Assembly (NCBI GenBank): GCA_950097015.1
Contig: CATNEN010000038.1
Span: 6,942,001-7,006,000 of the forward strand
DNA length: 64,000 nt
Origin: Macrostomum hystrix
Taxonomy: Eukaryota > Platyhelminthes > Macrostomidae
Direction of reading: 5' to 3'
The translations under genes and the position numbers were made by a program. Below, piece by piece: positions 23,853-34,711 of the stretch; position 1 is the first letter of the stretch; the number at the start of each line of letters is the position of its first letter. The notes beneath the pieces were generated by a model that was given only the letters and a program-made list of their open reading frames with translations, did no database searches and was not told the DNA's origin.

Positions 23853-24029
23853 CAGAGTCATCACTCGTGTGAACTGCTAGAATTAAGCATAATGGAAATA
23901 AAATTGTTTGAAACGGTCGTTAATTACGCTGTAGCATTTTTTATCGCCTGGAAATTATTTCCATGCTGAATCAAAACGACTCAAATTTGCTGGACCTTGA
24001 AAGAGTTTGTCACTTTGGGCAGTATCAGA

Positions 24030-24125
24030 AACAAGCTAGACTTCTGACTTAGTAGGTCGGGAGTTCAATTCTTATGTCGAATAAAAACTAATTATTGTCC
24101 TTGAACAAGAAAACTAACTAATTAC
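24030..24125 (+). mobile_element. SINE fragment (family 2-like)
   Basis: A tRNA-like head with B-box-like GGGAGTTCAATTC (24060-24072) is followed by TTGAACAAGAAAAC, as in the fragment near 35.4 kb. It is degenerate. The flanking 23903-24478 is AT-rich with several TAGTTCAATAA motifs and no gene. Confidence 0.4.
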
Positions 24126-24478
24126 TTTAGTTCAATAAGCTGTAAAATATTTCATTTGCGATCTGATTAGCTGGATGATTTTGCATTCCAGCTAAAGATA
24201 CAACACGTCACATCGAATATGAACATTTGTAAAAACATTAGCTCGTAATTAAGAATATAAGAAGTGATTACGAGTATTTGCTTCGGCAATGACAAGACTA
24301 GTTCAATAAATGTGCGACGCATGTATTGCTCATTCGGTTAAAACCTCCGATATAAAATAAAGTTAATTAATCAACTCTAATACGTCAATAACACAAAGTT
24401 AGTTCAATAAAGTACAATACATGTAGATTTAACAAAGAAAAATGTTAACTCCGCAGTATAAGCACTTCTGCATATAAA

Positions 24479-24786
24479 CCCTCCGTTTGTGTCTTCTGTC
24501 TGCTCACCCTCCGTTTGTGTCTTCTGTCTACTCACCCTCCGTTTGTGTCTTCTGTCTGCTCACCCTCCGTTTGTGTCTTCTGTCTGCTCACCCTCCGTTT
24601 GTGTCTTCTGTCTGCTCACCCTCCGTTTGTGTCTTCTGTCTACTCACCCTCCGTTTGTGTATTCTGTCTACTCACCCTCCGTTTGTGTATTCTGTCTACT
24701 CACCCTCCGTTTGTGTATTCTGTCTACTCACCCTCCGTTTGTGTCTTCTGTCTGCTCACCCTCCGTTTGTGTCTTCTGTCTACTGT
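24479..24786. repeat. 28-bp minisatellite
   Basis: About 11 copies of a 28-bp unit (CTCACCCTCCGTTTGTGTCT core). Intergenic. From 24787 to 25587 I see no coding exon; a minus-strand AATAAA (plus TTTATT, about 25082) could end the SLC17A9-like transcript. Confidence 0.95.
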
Positions 24787-25587
24787 CTTCTTTGCAGTGC
24801 TTCAATTTTGTTTATGCAACTGTATTCTTTTACGCTCTTAGCTACGGAAAGTTAATGCGTGCAACAACGATTTAGTCTGATGTCTATGGCCTAAGTAATA
24901 GCCAGCTTAGCAGGACAAATATACTCTTAGCAAGCAGTGTCCATAGATAGTCAAGGGGTGCAGCAATCGGCCCCCATTGGTAGACCCTAAAAACCTCTAA
25001 AATAATACAATGTCACTTCATGTTAGGTTTTAATTGTTGCAATATTGAAATATCACATATTTGCTCGAATAATCATTTTTGTTTATTTATAGTTATGAGC
25101 TTCATTAAGAATTCTCTGCCCTGCCACTGATCACAAAGATAAAGTGAGCAATCACAAAGCCATTGAGTATAATGACAAATATATAAACGCGTTTCACCCG
25201 ACATGTTAGAGAAGTAAGCGCAACACGATTGAATGTACTTTGAATGCAACGATAAATTCGGAACAGTCACGTGTTTAGGCAAGAAACTTAAATCCTTTAG
25301 TTTATAAAAGCACTTCAGAATGAATTGTTGGTGTTTTTTGCTCTAAATTTGCTCTAAATTAAACGTTAAAAAAGAAGAAAAAATAAGCATTTACCAGTCA
25401 CCAGTTTACTATGCGAAAGAAGCTTTGAGGAGGTCGCAAACCAGGATGCGGTCAAAGGCTTTGTTTAAATATGTCACGAGAGGGATCTGAAAATCATTGT
25501 CTAATAATATCCAAAATTGAAAGAGAAGAAAATCAAGAAAGAGAACTGTTCTATGCACACAGAAACGAAGGCGGGGAGCGGCCGGTA

Positions 25588-27938
25588 CTACCTGACCCTG
25601 AGCCTCTTGCCGGAGCCAAACACCAGGTACACCACAGCGCCAACCACACAGATAGCGGCGGTGTTAAGAAACACTGCAGGCCAGCTCTTTGTGGTCTCCA
25701 GGATGTGACCGACCATGTAGACGCCGACAAAGCCCGGAACAGCGCCGAAGATGTTCATGACGCCGAATAGGGCGCCGCCGTGCTCAGGCAGCAGATCGTG
25801 CGGGTTGACCAGGATGCCGGAGTTGTGAAAGCCGCATGCGCAGATGGCTAGGGCCATGCAGGCCAGAGATTGCGCGTAGCTGTGCGCGTGGCACAACAGG
25901 TACAGAAACAGCGCCGTCAGCAGCAAACTGGCGCCCTCTAGCAGCTTTCTGACTGCGGTGACGCTCATCCGTTGCCTTAGCAACCAGTCGGCCAGCAGGC
26001 CGGAGCCCAGCGACGCCGGGATGGTCACCATCCAGGGCACCACGTTGAACACCCAGGCTCTTGCGTCGGGGAAATTGTCGTGAAAATAGGTCGGTATCCA
26101 GCTGAGCAGGATGAAGAAGGAATTGGCGTGGGCGAAGTGGCCGACAATCATGGCCCTGGATGGATGTGTCGGAAGAGGGCAAACAACTTATTACTAAAGT
26201 GTGCTCAGCTTGAAGTAAAAGACAAAGAAGAGCACTCTACTCACCAGAATGCAGGCGATTTCACAACAGCAGCCCAAGGCACGCCTTCTTTCTCACTGTA
26301 AGCAGCAGCCGTCCTCCGCGCCTCCTTATCCAGTTCAGACCGGTCGGCTAGGCTGGCCATGTGGGCCCCGCTGAAAGACATCTGCAGTCCAGATGGCGCC
26401 GATGGATTGTCTAAGGCCGCGACGGTTGAAGCACCCGACGGCGGAGGTACCGGTGACGGCTTCGATGCAGAGCTAGCAGCAACTTCTATGGCTTCTAATG
26501 CGTCCAAAGCGACGGCATAGTCGATGACTCGCTGGCGCCGGCGCAGCAGGGTGGATCGAACCACGGACGCCCAGGCAAGGCCGCACAAACCGATGATGAT
26601 GAAAGCGGAGCGCCAACCGTAGCTTTCAACGATGAGGGAGCCGATGCTGCCGCACAGCAGAGTGCTATAGATGTTAAATATACAGGATGCGGGATTAGAT
26701 TTCCAATTTGTCTAGGACAATAATTGACACAGAGGATAGAGTAGCATGGAGTGTAACCCTACAATCTAGACCTGCTATGCTACAATAATAATAATAATAA
26801 TAATAATAGTTAACACCAGCCCCGATCGGGCCAGATCTGCAGCCCACAGCATAGCAGCAGCTATTGCGCTACGTACGACCGTTTAGTCCATGAACTGGGA
26901 GGGCGCCACACCCACCCTCAATTACCCCAGCTGATGCTGCTTCCCATTTAACAGCTGGGTGAGCTGAAGTAATGCAGAGTTGTGTTGCTTAATGACGTAG
27001 ATTGTTTTACTGGAGTTCGGAATCGAACCCCGACCTTTAGGTATTGAGCGGGACACTATAACTAGGCTACAACCCCTGCTGCAATGCAGTTATAAATATA
27101 TACCATAGATATTCTATTATGGGGACTTCAACATCAAATACTTATTGTGTCTATGACCCTCGGCAGCCAATAGAATGGAGTCGGGGGAGGGGGGGAAATA
27201 TCTCTATCGGATGAGTTTCCCTAATGAAGGATTGGATTATAGCCCAACTTACAACATCACTATTCTTATTTTGGGACACCAATCATTCTGCTGTTAACGA
27301 AGTCAAAGACAAACCCGATGTGAGCACCGCAGCTGCCGAAGCTCCAGGTGTAAGCTCGCTCCTTTAGCTGCACCCGGTGGGCCATGAGGCTGCTCATGCC
27401 AGGATAGTGAAAGCCCTGGAAAGCGCCTGCCAGTACGCGGCATACAAGGAATGCAGTCAGGACTAGCCCGCCATCGTCTGACAGCCAGGGCAGCAGGGGG
27501 AAGACCATGGTTACAGCGGCCCAGCCAAACGCAGCCATAGTGACAACGAACTCTCCGCCAATCTTATCGGCTAGGTAGCCGCCTAGGAACTGAGTGCAGG
27601 TGTAGCCCCAAAAAAATGCCCCCAGAACCATGCCAGAGGTGCTCTTGCTCCAGTTGAGCTCAGTGCTAATAGGCACATTGCATAGAGGCATTATGGTGCG
27701 ACTCAAGTACAGACAGGCTGAGCCAACTAGAAGCGAAGACATCCACTGCTTGCGTTCGAGTCTGCCAGAAAGTTTGAGTAAGACCAAAATTAGTAGCGAG
27801 CCAGATAGGGTCATGTACAGTGTCATGTACCAGCTTCTTTATACAAGAAAAAAAGGGTTTAATAATGACTCACCTGCTCCATAACCCAGCTTTGCACTTA
27901 GTGATCAAGGGGCCACCCTTATCTTGAGTATCAGACAT
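25588..27938 (-). CDS. SLC17A9: SLC17A9-like (vesicular nucleotide) transporter
   Basis: Major-facilitator anion transporter of the SLC17 family; in vertebrates SLC17A9 loads ATP into secretory vesicles. Four exons: 27874-27938, 27315-27833, 26245-26664 and 25588-26155. They join in frame (AG|C, GG|C, TG|G) to give 523 residues. The first intron is only 40 bp (GTGAGT, a T-rich tract, AAGAAG). Landmarks: YLSRTIMPLCNVPI, FFWGYTCTQFLGGYLADKIGGE, GAFQGFHYPGMSSL, GSIGSLIVESYGWRSAF, then SFFILLSWIPTYFHDNFPDA and WVFNVVPWMVTIPASLGSG. The central cytoplasmic loop (about DALEAIEVAAS to KEARRTAAAY) is longer than in human by some tens of residues and low in complexity. Exon 2 ends at a weaker donor (GTTTGT). 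The last exon may end at its TAG or splice on at a GTAGTA there. A SINE and an (AAT)n tract lie in intron 2. Confidence 0.9.
26787..27076 (-). mobile_element. tRNA-derived SINE, family 1, copy 1
   Basis: On the minus strand GGGGTTGTAGCCTAGTTATA (A box) is followed by GGGGTTCGATTCC (B box). A core follows with CAACTCTGCATTACTTCAG, CACCCAGC, CCAGCATTAGCTG-like sequence, GGTAATT and GGGTGGGTG, then an (ATT)n tail. The same order is found at 37184-37475 on the other strand. It lies in intron 2 of the SLC17A9-like gene, in the same orientation as the gene. Confidence 0.85.
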
Positions 27939-28270
27939 GGTAGTCAGTTATATGTTTATAGTCCTCTATGTGCCACCTTGAAGAACCATTCACTCATCTG
28001 GTCTGCAATGTTTCAATCAATAGTGCCAACTTTTTGTCAATATTTTAGTCACATTTCAGTCTATGACTTTTCAAATTAGTGATAAGCTAAAATGTAAATA
28101 TACTATAGTATATTATTTGAGGAGGGCTCTGTTTAAATGCATTACTCTTGAGGACTTGGAAGATTAAAACAAAACTATACATCTTAACAAAGTAACAATA
28201 ACATACATGTGACACAATGAGGTAGAAGGGAATTCAGGCCAATTTTAGAAACTGAGCAACAAGTGAGATA
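27939..28270. other. Upstream region of SLC17A9-like gene, nothing recognised
   Basis: AT-rich. A TATAAA (minus strand) lies about 20 bases before the ATG, which is close for a TATA box but would fit a very short leader. No other feature is seen. Confidence 0.4.
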
Positions 28271-28279
28271 GGGTTTCCG

Positions 28280-29610
28280 ATTGTTTTATTTTTCCTAGAA
28301 ATTGTTCCCGTGAAATTAAATATGTTTTGTTTTAATGTTGCGTAAATTTTGTTTTAGTGCACCATTTGTTTGTCTGCACCGAAAATTATAATAGTTATAC
28401 TGAAGTCGCGGAGATGAAGGGAATTTTAGTATAAATACACCCGAAGCGAAGAGAGAAAAACCAACTCGTACCACCTCGGTTGGGAAAAGAGTTCAAAGTA
28501 AAGAAAGCTTGAATCTTGAAGTGTTCATATTGAAGTTATTTGAGAAAGAGACATTGCGAAAGAGAAGTGAAGGAAAGCTGTAACTCTAGATCCACTGGTA
28601 AAGCCCAGAAGACGGACTCAAGATTAAATTGAAGGTTAACTGAATAATAATTAAAAACAGATAAAGACTGATAAAGACGGATAAAGACTGATAAAGACGG
28701 ATAAAGATTGATACAAAGTACTTATAGAAATAATACAGTTATAAGTAGAAGGGAATATAGAGGAAAGATACTGGCCATATTGAAAGTATAACGCTAGGGT
28801 AATGTATCATCAACCAAACAAGAATGTGTATTTTTTTAACTTCAAACCTAAGCTACAGATTTTCTTTTTAAGATATGATGATAAATCAAAAGCCAAGTTA
28901 TAGAAAACAGTTACATCTTTCTAAAAAGTATCTGCTTTTGCTATTTTATCAAATAGAAAAAAGTTATTCCTGCTTTTTTTATAAAACTGAACAATGATTT
29001 TCATGTATCTTCAAACCAAACAGAGAATTTAATGTTTGGTTTTAAAATTTGAGTGAATGGTTTAATCTTATTTTAAGGAGTTAACTATCATGAATTATGT
29101 AATTTGAAGGCATTTTTCATGCTCTATAAATAACTACATTTATGGTCATTTAACTGGCAAGCAACCACATACAATCTTCATCTAAAGTACATACTGAAAA
29201 AATGTTGTTAAAAAGTATGCTTTTGCAATAAAAATTTCTGCTGAAACATCAATATCTTTCTTTCCTCTTAATGCTTCATTGCACATCATGCCTCAGCTTG
29301 TAGATAATTTCTTCAACTTTCAAATTAGTTGTTCTGTGAAACACAATAGCTTGTTTCTGTCTTGCACAAGACCAAGGAAGAAGTCAAAATTCTTGTTCGG
29401 TTTTGAAGATACACTGTTCGGTTGATGATACATTACCCTACCATATTTGAATACATAAATGCTACCAATTGAAATTTAAATAAAGCGAATAAAGTAAAGA
29501 CAATAATAAAGATTGTACTTGAATAAAAGAAGCCTAGAACAACTTTGGTGACAGCAGTAGAATTAATTTAGCCCTACAACAACTTTGGTAACAGCGGTGG
29601 GATTCGCATT
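28280..29610 (+). mobile_element. LTR remnant with tRNA-Leu primer-binding site
   Basis: An AT-rich LTR-like stretch contains TTTAGTATAAATACACC (about 28420) and ends ACAACAACTT before TGGTAACAGCGGTGGGATTC (29586-29605). That is complementary to the 3' end of a eukaryotic tRNA-Leu (CCCACCGCTG...ACCA). A partial second copy of this junction lies at about 29537. A complete MITE (28795-29440) is inserted inside. No gag or pol follows, so only the 5' end survives. Confidence 0.5.
28795..29440. mobile_element. Tc1/mariner-type MITE, copy 2
   Basis: A 646-bp element with inverted ends GGGTAATGTATCATCAACC and CGGTTGATGATACATTACCC and TA on both sides. It matches the copy at 15477-16118 over its whole length with scattered substitutions and small indels. 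It is nested in the LTR remnant, so it inserted later. Confidence 0.9.
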
Positions 29611-30295
29611 ATTGGAAATAGAGTTTAGTAAGAATATAGACAGAGGCCTGTAACACAAGTTGCATTCATTAGAGAATTCTTACTGTGCTATAGTCCAAGG
29701 CAAAAGCTTAACATAGGCCTACTGAGCTATTGGGCTACATGCCATAGTCTAGATCATGTTGGCTGCACATCAAGGATGCAGAGTTTTTTCAAATTGCATA
29801 CTAGTGCATACCAGTGAAAATTGCTAGGAAAATTATAGCCAATTAAATATGTTTATGATATATTACTATATAGGCCCCTATTGACCTTTTGTTCATAAAA
29901 AGTTATTTATTATAACTGCAAAGCCAAAAGAGGCCAATATTATCATTTTTATGTGGCATTAAGGTATGGGTAGATGCAAGTGATTATAAAATGTACATTT
30001 TAAAAATATTTCAAGGCCACAAACTAGGTTGGTCTAGCTGCTAGCAGATTACAAGACAAATATTTAAGAACTTATGAATAATTATGTTACTTATTATTCT
30101 CTCAGACATAATCTAATCTCTAGGGAGTTTAGCTAGGTGTAGTAAAACGAAATGCAAAATGCAAAAATATGAAGCTTTTTACTCTGCTAGTCTTACTATT
30201 TCTTTACAACTGGTCTGATCAAGCATTCTGATTCTGAGTATAAATGACTAAGTAGACCTACTATAACTAAGTATGCCTGAACGGTTGCCGCGCAT

Positions 30296-30380
30296 TTTGG
30301 TGCCTGTGCTTTTCGGTGTCGAGCGTTTCGGTGCCCGGTCTTGCTTTTCGGTCCCCATCCAATTTTGCATTGTCAGTCAG
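30296..30380 (+). repeat. Dispersed repeat with iterated GGTGCC (copy 2)
   Basis: Matches 13010-13085: CATTTTGGTGCCTGTGCTTT, then TTTCGGTGCCCGGTCTTG and TTTTCGGTCCCCATCC. The stretch 29611-30290 is AT-rich with a few AGGCCT motifs and no gene. Confidence 0.65.
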
Positions 30381-30744
30381 TAAAGCGCTTTAATACTGAT
30401 GATATTAAATGCCCTACCCTATTCGCATGGAACCATGCCAATAAGCACTGCCTTCTGAGTGCTTATTGTGCTTAAGATATGTCGAAATTAATGTGAAAAG
30501 CAATATAATATTTTAACCAATGTACAATTTAATAGGCCTACGCTTTCTGAAATAAATTATCTTTAAATAAAATGACATTACTTTGGTGCTTTAAATAACT
30601 ACCTCAGCATTATCATACCTCGTTATAAACACTCCGGAAAAAATTATTTAAGGCGGAGAGCGCTAAAGTCGGACTGAAGATCAAACGCCTCAAAGAACAA
30701 GGTGCTGCACCTTGGAATCGTAAAAAGGACCGACCTTTAACGGC

Positions 30745-31200
30745 CTGACAGCGCGCTTGTGGACGCCTGTTATGATTTCTGCTACCTGGGCGTTTCGGTA
30801 ACGAGCGCTGACGTGATGGTGGAGACACAAAATTGTGTATGGCCTGGCGCGCTACGCACCTTCTGCGCTCGATCTTCAAATCCGAGGCCGCCGACCAGCT
30901 CAAGCTGTCCTTATTCCAAGCAGCAGTTGAATCTGTGCCTATGGCTTGGAAGCAGTTCCCTCAACGCCGACGCGTGATTCGACGCTGCTCACCGGCAGCT
31001 GATGCGATCGTAGCTCTGGGCATCAGCATGTAACGATATCATCAGCAATGGGACCTCTACGCTCGGAGCGGCAAGAAGCCGTTGTCTGCCACGCTGCACC
31101 AGCGCCACCTGATGCTGCTAGGCCACTGCCTCCGCGACCACCACCGCAACTGCGGTCAGTCCCTGGCTGACATCCAGCAAGGGGCACCGCTGCGCAGAGA
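30745..31200 (+). pseudogene. Decayed non-LTR (RTE-like) reverse transcriptase 3' end
   Basis: Reading across frameshifts, the DNA encodes DFCYLGVSVTSAD, then AWRATHLLRSIFKSEAADQL, then LKLSLFQAAVESV, and later HLMLLGHCLRD. These match the end of RTE/craniofacial-development-like RT proteins (F-YLGS, AW-ALHKL--IWKS-LS, LKLRLF-A-VESVLLYG, WLGH-LR). Frameshifts and stops break it, and no endonuclease or RT core is left. Confidence 0.6.
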
Positions 31201-31242
31201 ATCTTACATAACTGTACCTTACTTGATACTTTCTATGATGAC

Positions 31243-31492
31243 ATGACGTTGATTGGCCTGATGCCTGTGACTGCTTCTCGCTTTGACTCGAAGGCCTACA
31301 AGCTGCTTGCGCTCGCTGCCTAACAGCGTCTGTTATTATTAATACGCTGTGTAAAACACGCTGTGTTGGCTCTAGCTATCTGCTTTAATCAAATTATATC
31401 CCCAGAAATATCAGATGAAAAAAAGTTAAATCACTGATAATAAAAACAATAAATATTAATAATAACAATACATCAGGCCAATCGACGTCATG
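31243..31492. repeat. 22-bp inverted repeat, arms 206 bp apart
   Basis: CATGACGTTGATTGGCCTGA (31243 on) is the reverse complement of the block ending at 31492, with one mismatch in 22. It may mark the ends of a small element. Confidence 0.65.
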
Positions 31493-31515
31493 GCAATCTT
31501 ATCTCGATCTCGTTT

Positions 31516-31564
31516 GTCCGAAAAAATTGCCTCGCTTCGCTCCTCGTTGGCAATTTTTCCGGAC
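31516..31564. repeat. Hairpin, 16-bp stem
   Basis: GTCCGAAAAAATTGCC pairs with GGCAATTTTTCCGGAC with one mismatch, around a 17-base loop. The following 31565-32600 has no gene or other element I recognise. Confidence 0.75.
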
Positions 31565-32599
31565 TGCACTTCGACCTAACTAGGTACTTTTCCTGAGCTC
31601 TTCCGAGCTCCCTAAACCCCGCTATTGCAGTTCTAAATCATGTGTGAATATTGTACATCTCGTATAATTATATATTACGTTTGAGGTGGTCATTGTGATT
31701 CAAAAGAAAACGATCAGATTGCACCAAGCTAATAGACGCATTGATCACGGCACAATGTAATGAGTGCTGCAAGCAAGGTGACTTGTGCATGGCCTGGAAA
31801 TTTTCTCGTACCTAAGTACTCGAGTTCGCCGCAAGTTGTTGTACCTAGCTACAATTTAACAGGTGCTTGTACTAGCTACTTGCTGAATGACAGGTTGAAG
31901 AAACAATAGAAATGACAGAAGAAATTTACATTTCTACAAGACACATGGCAGCAAGGACAATTAACTTTCAATCGGATGTCTATTCCGTTAAATCTTAGCC
32001 TCTGACTGCACTTAAAACTGCGGAGAGCTCTCTTGTCTGACAACGGTCTGGCAAAAAACTGACAGCTGAATGCGCGGATGGAATCTATGTGGAAATGAGT
32101 GGCTTAGACGTCTTAGTATGAAAGTAACGCGCATGTATCCTCGTGACAATTTGCCTCGAAAAATTAATTTTCTTTGGACTAATGCTTAGCTTAAGAAGAA
32201 ATATGACGTTGTACCCTTTCGTTATAGAATCTGTCAATTATCAGGACGAAGAATAAATATGCCGACAATCATCATAGGCAGGTAACTCGTAAATGATTGT
32301 GCAAAGCTGCCTGGATACAAAAGTATCAGCAAACTTGATCGTACGTATAAACTTCAGGTACTGCATCGATCTCATCGATTAACTGCAGCAAAGACTAATT
32401 TAAGACTAAAGCATTATATAGAGATGCATATCCCAGCAGTTGTGGCTCTCCTGCTCTCGCATAATTCAAAACCATATGCAAAATTCTATTATTAGATAAA
32501 CAATATTTATTCTCGTGCCAAAGCGAGAGTCACAAAATCTGCGGAAATGCTGAATTTAGTGTTAAAAAACCAACAATCCTTTCTACTTTGGCCTATCTA

Positions 32600-33896
32600 G
32601 ATGTCGTGCAAATATCCAATCCTCAATGCTTAGTACCGCAGTCCTTAATGCTTAGTACCGCAGTCCTCAATGCTTAGTACAGCAGTCCTCAATGCTTAGT
32701 ACAGCAGTCCTCAATGCTTAGTACAGCAGTCCTCAATGCTTAGTACCGCAGTCCTCAATGCTTAGTACCGCAGTCCTTAATGCTTAGTACCGCAGTCCTC
32801 AATGCTTAGTACCGCAGTCCTCAATGCTTAGTACCGCAGTCCTCAATGCTTAGTACCGCAGTCCTCAATGCTTAGTACCGCAGTCCTTAATGCTTAGTAC
32901 CGCAGTCCTCAATGCTTAGTACCGCAGTCCTCAATGCTTAGTACCGCAGTCCTTAATGCTTAGTACCGCAGTCCTCAATACTTAGTACCGCAGTCCTCAA
33001 TGCTTAGTACCGCAGTCCTCAATGCTTAGTACAGCAGTCCTTAATGCTTAGTACAGCAGTCCTCAATGCTTAGTACAGCAGTCCTTAATGCTTAGTACCG
33101 CAGTCCTCAATGCTTAGTACCGCAGTCCTTAATGCTTAGTACCGCAGTCCTTAATGCTTAGTACAGCAGTCCTTAATGCTTAGTACAGCAGTCCTTAATG
33201 CTTAGTACCGCAGTCCTCAATGCTTAGTACAGCAGTCCTTAATGCTTAGTGCCGCAGTCCTTAATGCTTAGTACAGCAGTCCTTAATGCTTAGTGCCGCA
33301 GTCCTTAATGCTTAGTGCCGCAGTCCTCAATGCTTAGTACCGCAGTCCTCAATGCTTAGTGCCGCAGTCCTTAATGCTTAGTACAGCAGTCCTCAATGCT
33401 TAGTACCGCAGTCCTCAATGCTTAGTACCGCAGTCCTCAATGCTTAGTACCGCAGTCCTCAATGCTTAGTACCGCAGTCCTCAATGCTTAGTACCGCAGT
33501 CCTCAATGCTTAGTACCGCAGTCCTTAATGCTTAGTACCGCAGTCCTTAATGCTTAGTACCGCAGTCCTTAATGCTTAGTGCCGCAGTCCTTAATGCTTA
33601 GTACCGCAGTCCTCAATGCTTAGTACCGCAGTCCTCAATGCTTAGTACCGCAGTCCTCAATGCTTAGTACCGCAGTCCTCAATGCTTAGTACCGCAGTCC
33701 TTAATGCTTAGTACCGCAGTCCTTAATGCTTAGTACCGCAGTCCTTAATGCTTAGTGCCGCAGTCCTTAATGCTTAGTACCGCAGTCCTCAATGCTTAGT
33801 ACCGCAGTCCTCAATGCTTAGTACCGCAGTCCTTAATGCTTAGTACCGCAGTCCTTAATGCTTAGTACCGCAGTCCTTAATGCTTAGTACCGCAGT
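32600..33896. repeat. 22-bp minisatellite, about 58 copies
   Basis: Units of CAATGCTTAGTACCGCAGTC plus CT, with C/T, C/A and A/G variants (CTTAA/CTCAA, ACCG/ACAG/GCCG). Variants are grouped in runs, which suggests block duplications. Intergenic. Confidence 0.95.
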
Positions 33897-34290
33897 GAAG
33901 ACTAAAGTCAAGTCAAAGTTGCATATACTATCTTACCCTGAGAACAATTGAAAGTGAAAATAAATGACACATTATTAATTGTTTAAGCACCAATAGATGG
34001 CTTCAAAATATGGTCACAAAAGTAATGTTTGTATTTATAAAGTGTTTATAAATATCACACTCTTGTAAAAAATGGATCACATAAGGCATGCAGCCTTTTC
34101 AATAAAGTTAGAAGCTTCGTACAAGCTTTGAGTAATAATGTGACCAGTCAGGAATGGAATTGTAAAACTAACTCAGCACCAATTAGAAAAAGAACTGCAA
34201 AGTTATCTTGGCAGTGAAGTGGCATAAAAAACTTTGGAATCTGGACAAAGGCTTGAATATCAATGGGACTGGAAGCACAATGGGCATGAT

Positions 34291-34335
34291 GACCATAGAG
34301 AATCACAATGGGCATTGTGGTGATTCTCTATGGTC
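34291..34335. repeat. Near-perfect 45-bp palindrome
   Basis: GACCATAGAGAATCAC and GTGATTCTCTATGGTC are exact reverse complements (16 bp each), and the 13-base centre is itself CAAT...ATTG-like. It lies about 0.38 kb beyond the RhoGAP stop. Confidence 0.9.
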
Positions 34336-34711
34336 CGATCTGAATGTCAAGTCTGATAGATAGAGAATTTAGCTGACGGCGATGTCAAATATGGAATGAT
34401 CGGGCGCAAGCATGAGCCTTCAGCGAACCTACCAAAGTACATATATTTTAGTAAAAAAAGCCATGATATAAAAATACAAAAAAATTGGGCTATTTGAGAA
34501 AACAATAAGAGAAGCAAGCAATCATACAGACACAATGTATGCTCCAAAGGGCCACTGGGAGTAGGAGGACGTGATTAATTTGTGCAGAAAATGTGAAACT
34601 TTCGTATCTCCTTTTCTAAGAAACGTAGTCCTTCGACTCTTGTAGTGGTCTTTGAATCCCCATTTCTAAATCAAACTATGCCAAAACACGTTTATAGATT
34701 AGGCCTAATCC

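Noticed and set aside
25190-25215. Second hammerhead (GAAACGCGTT on minus)
   Set aside because: No CTGATGA, stem II or cleavable GTC in the required positions.
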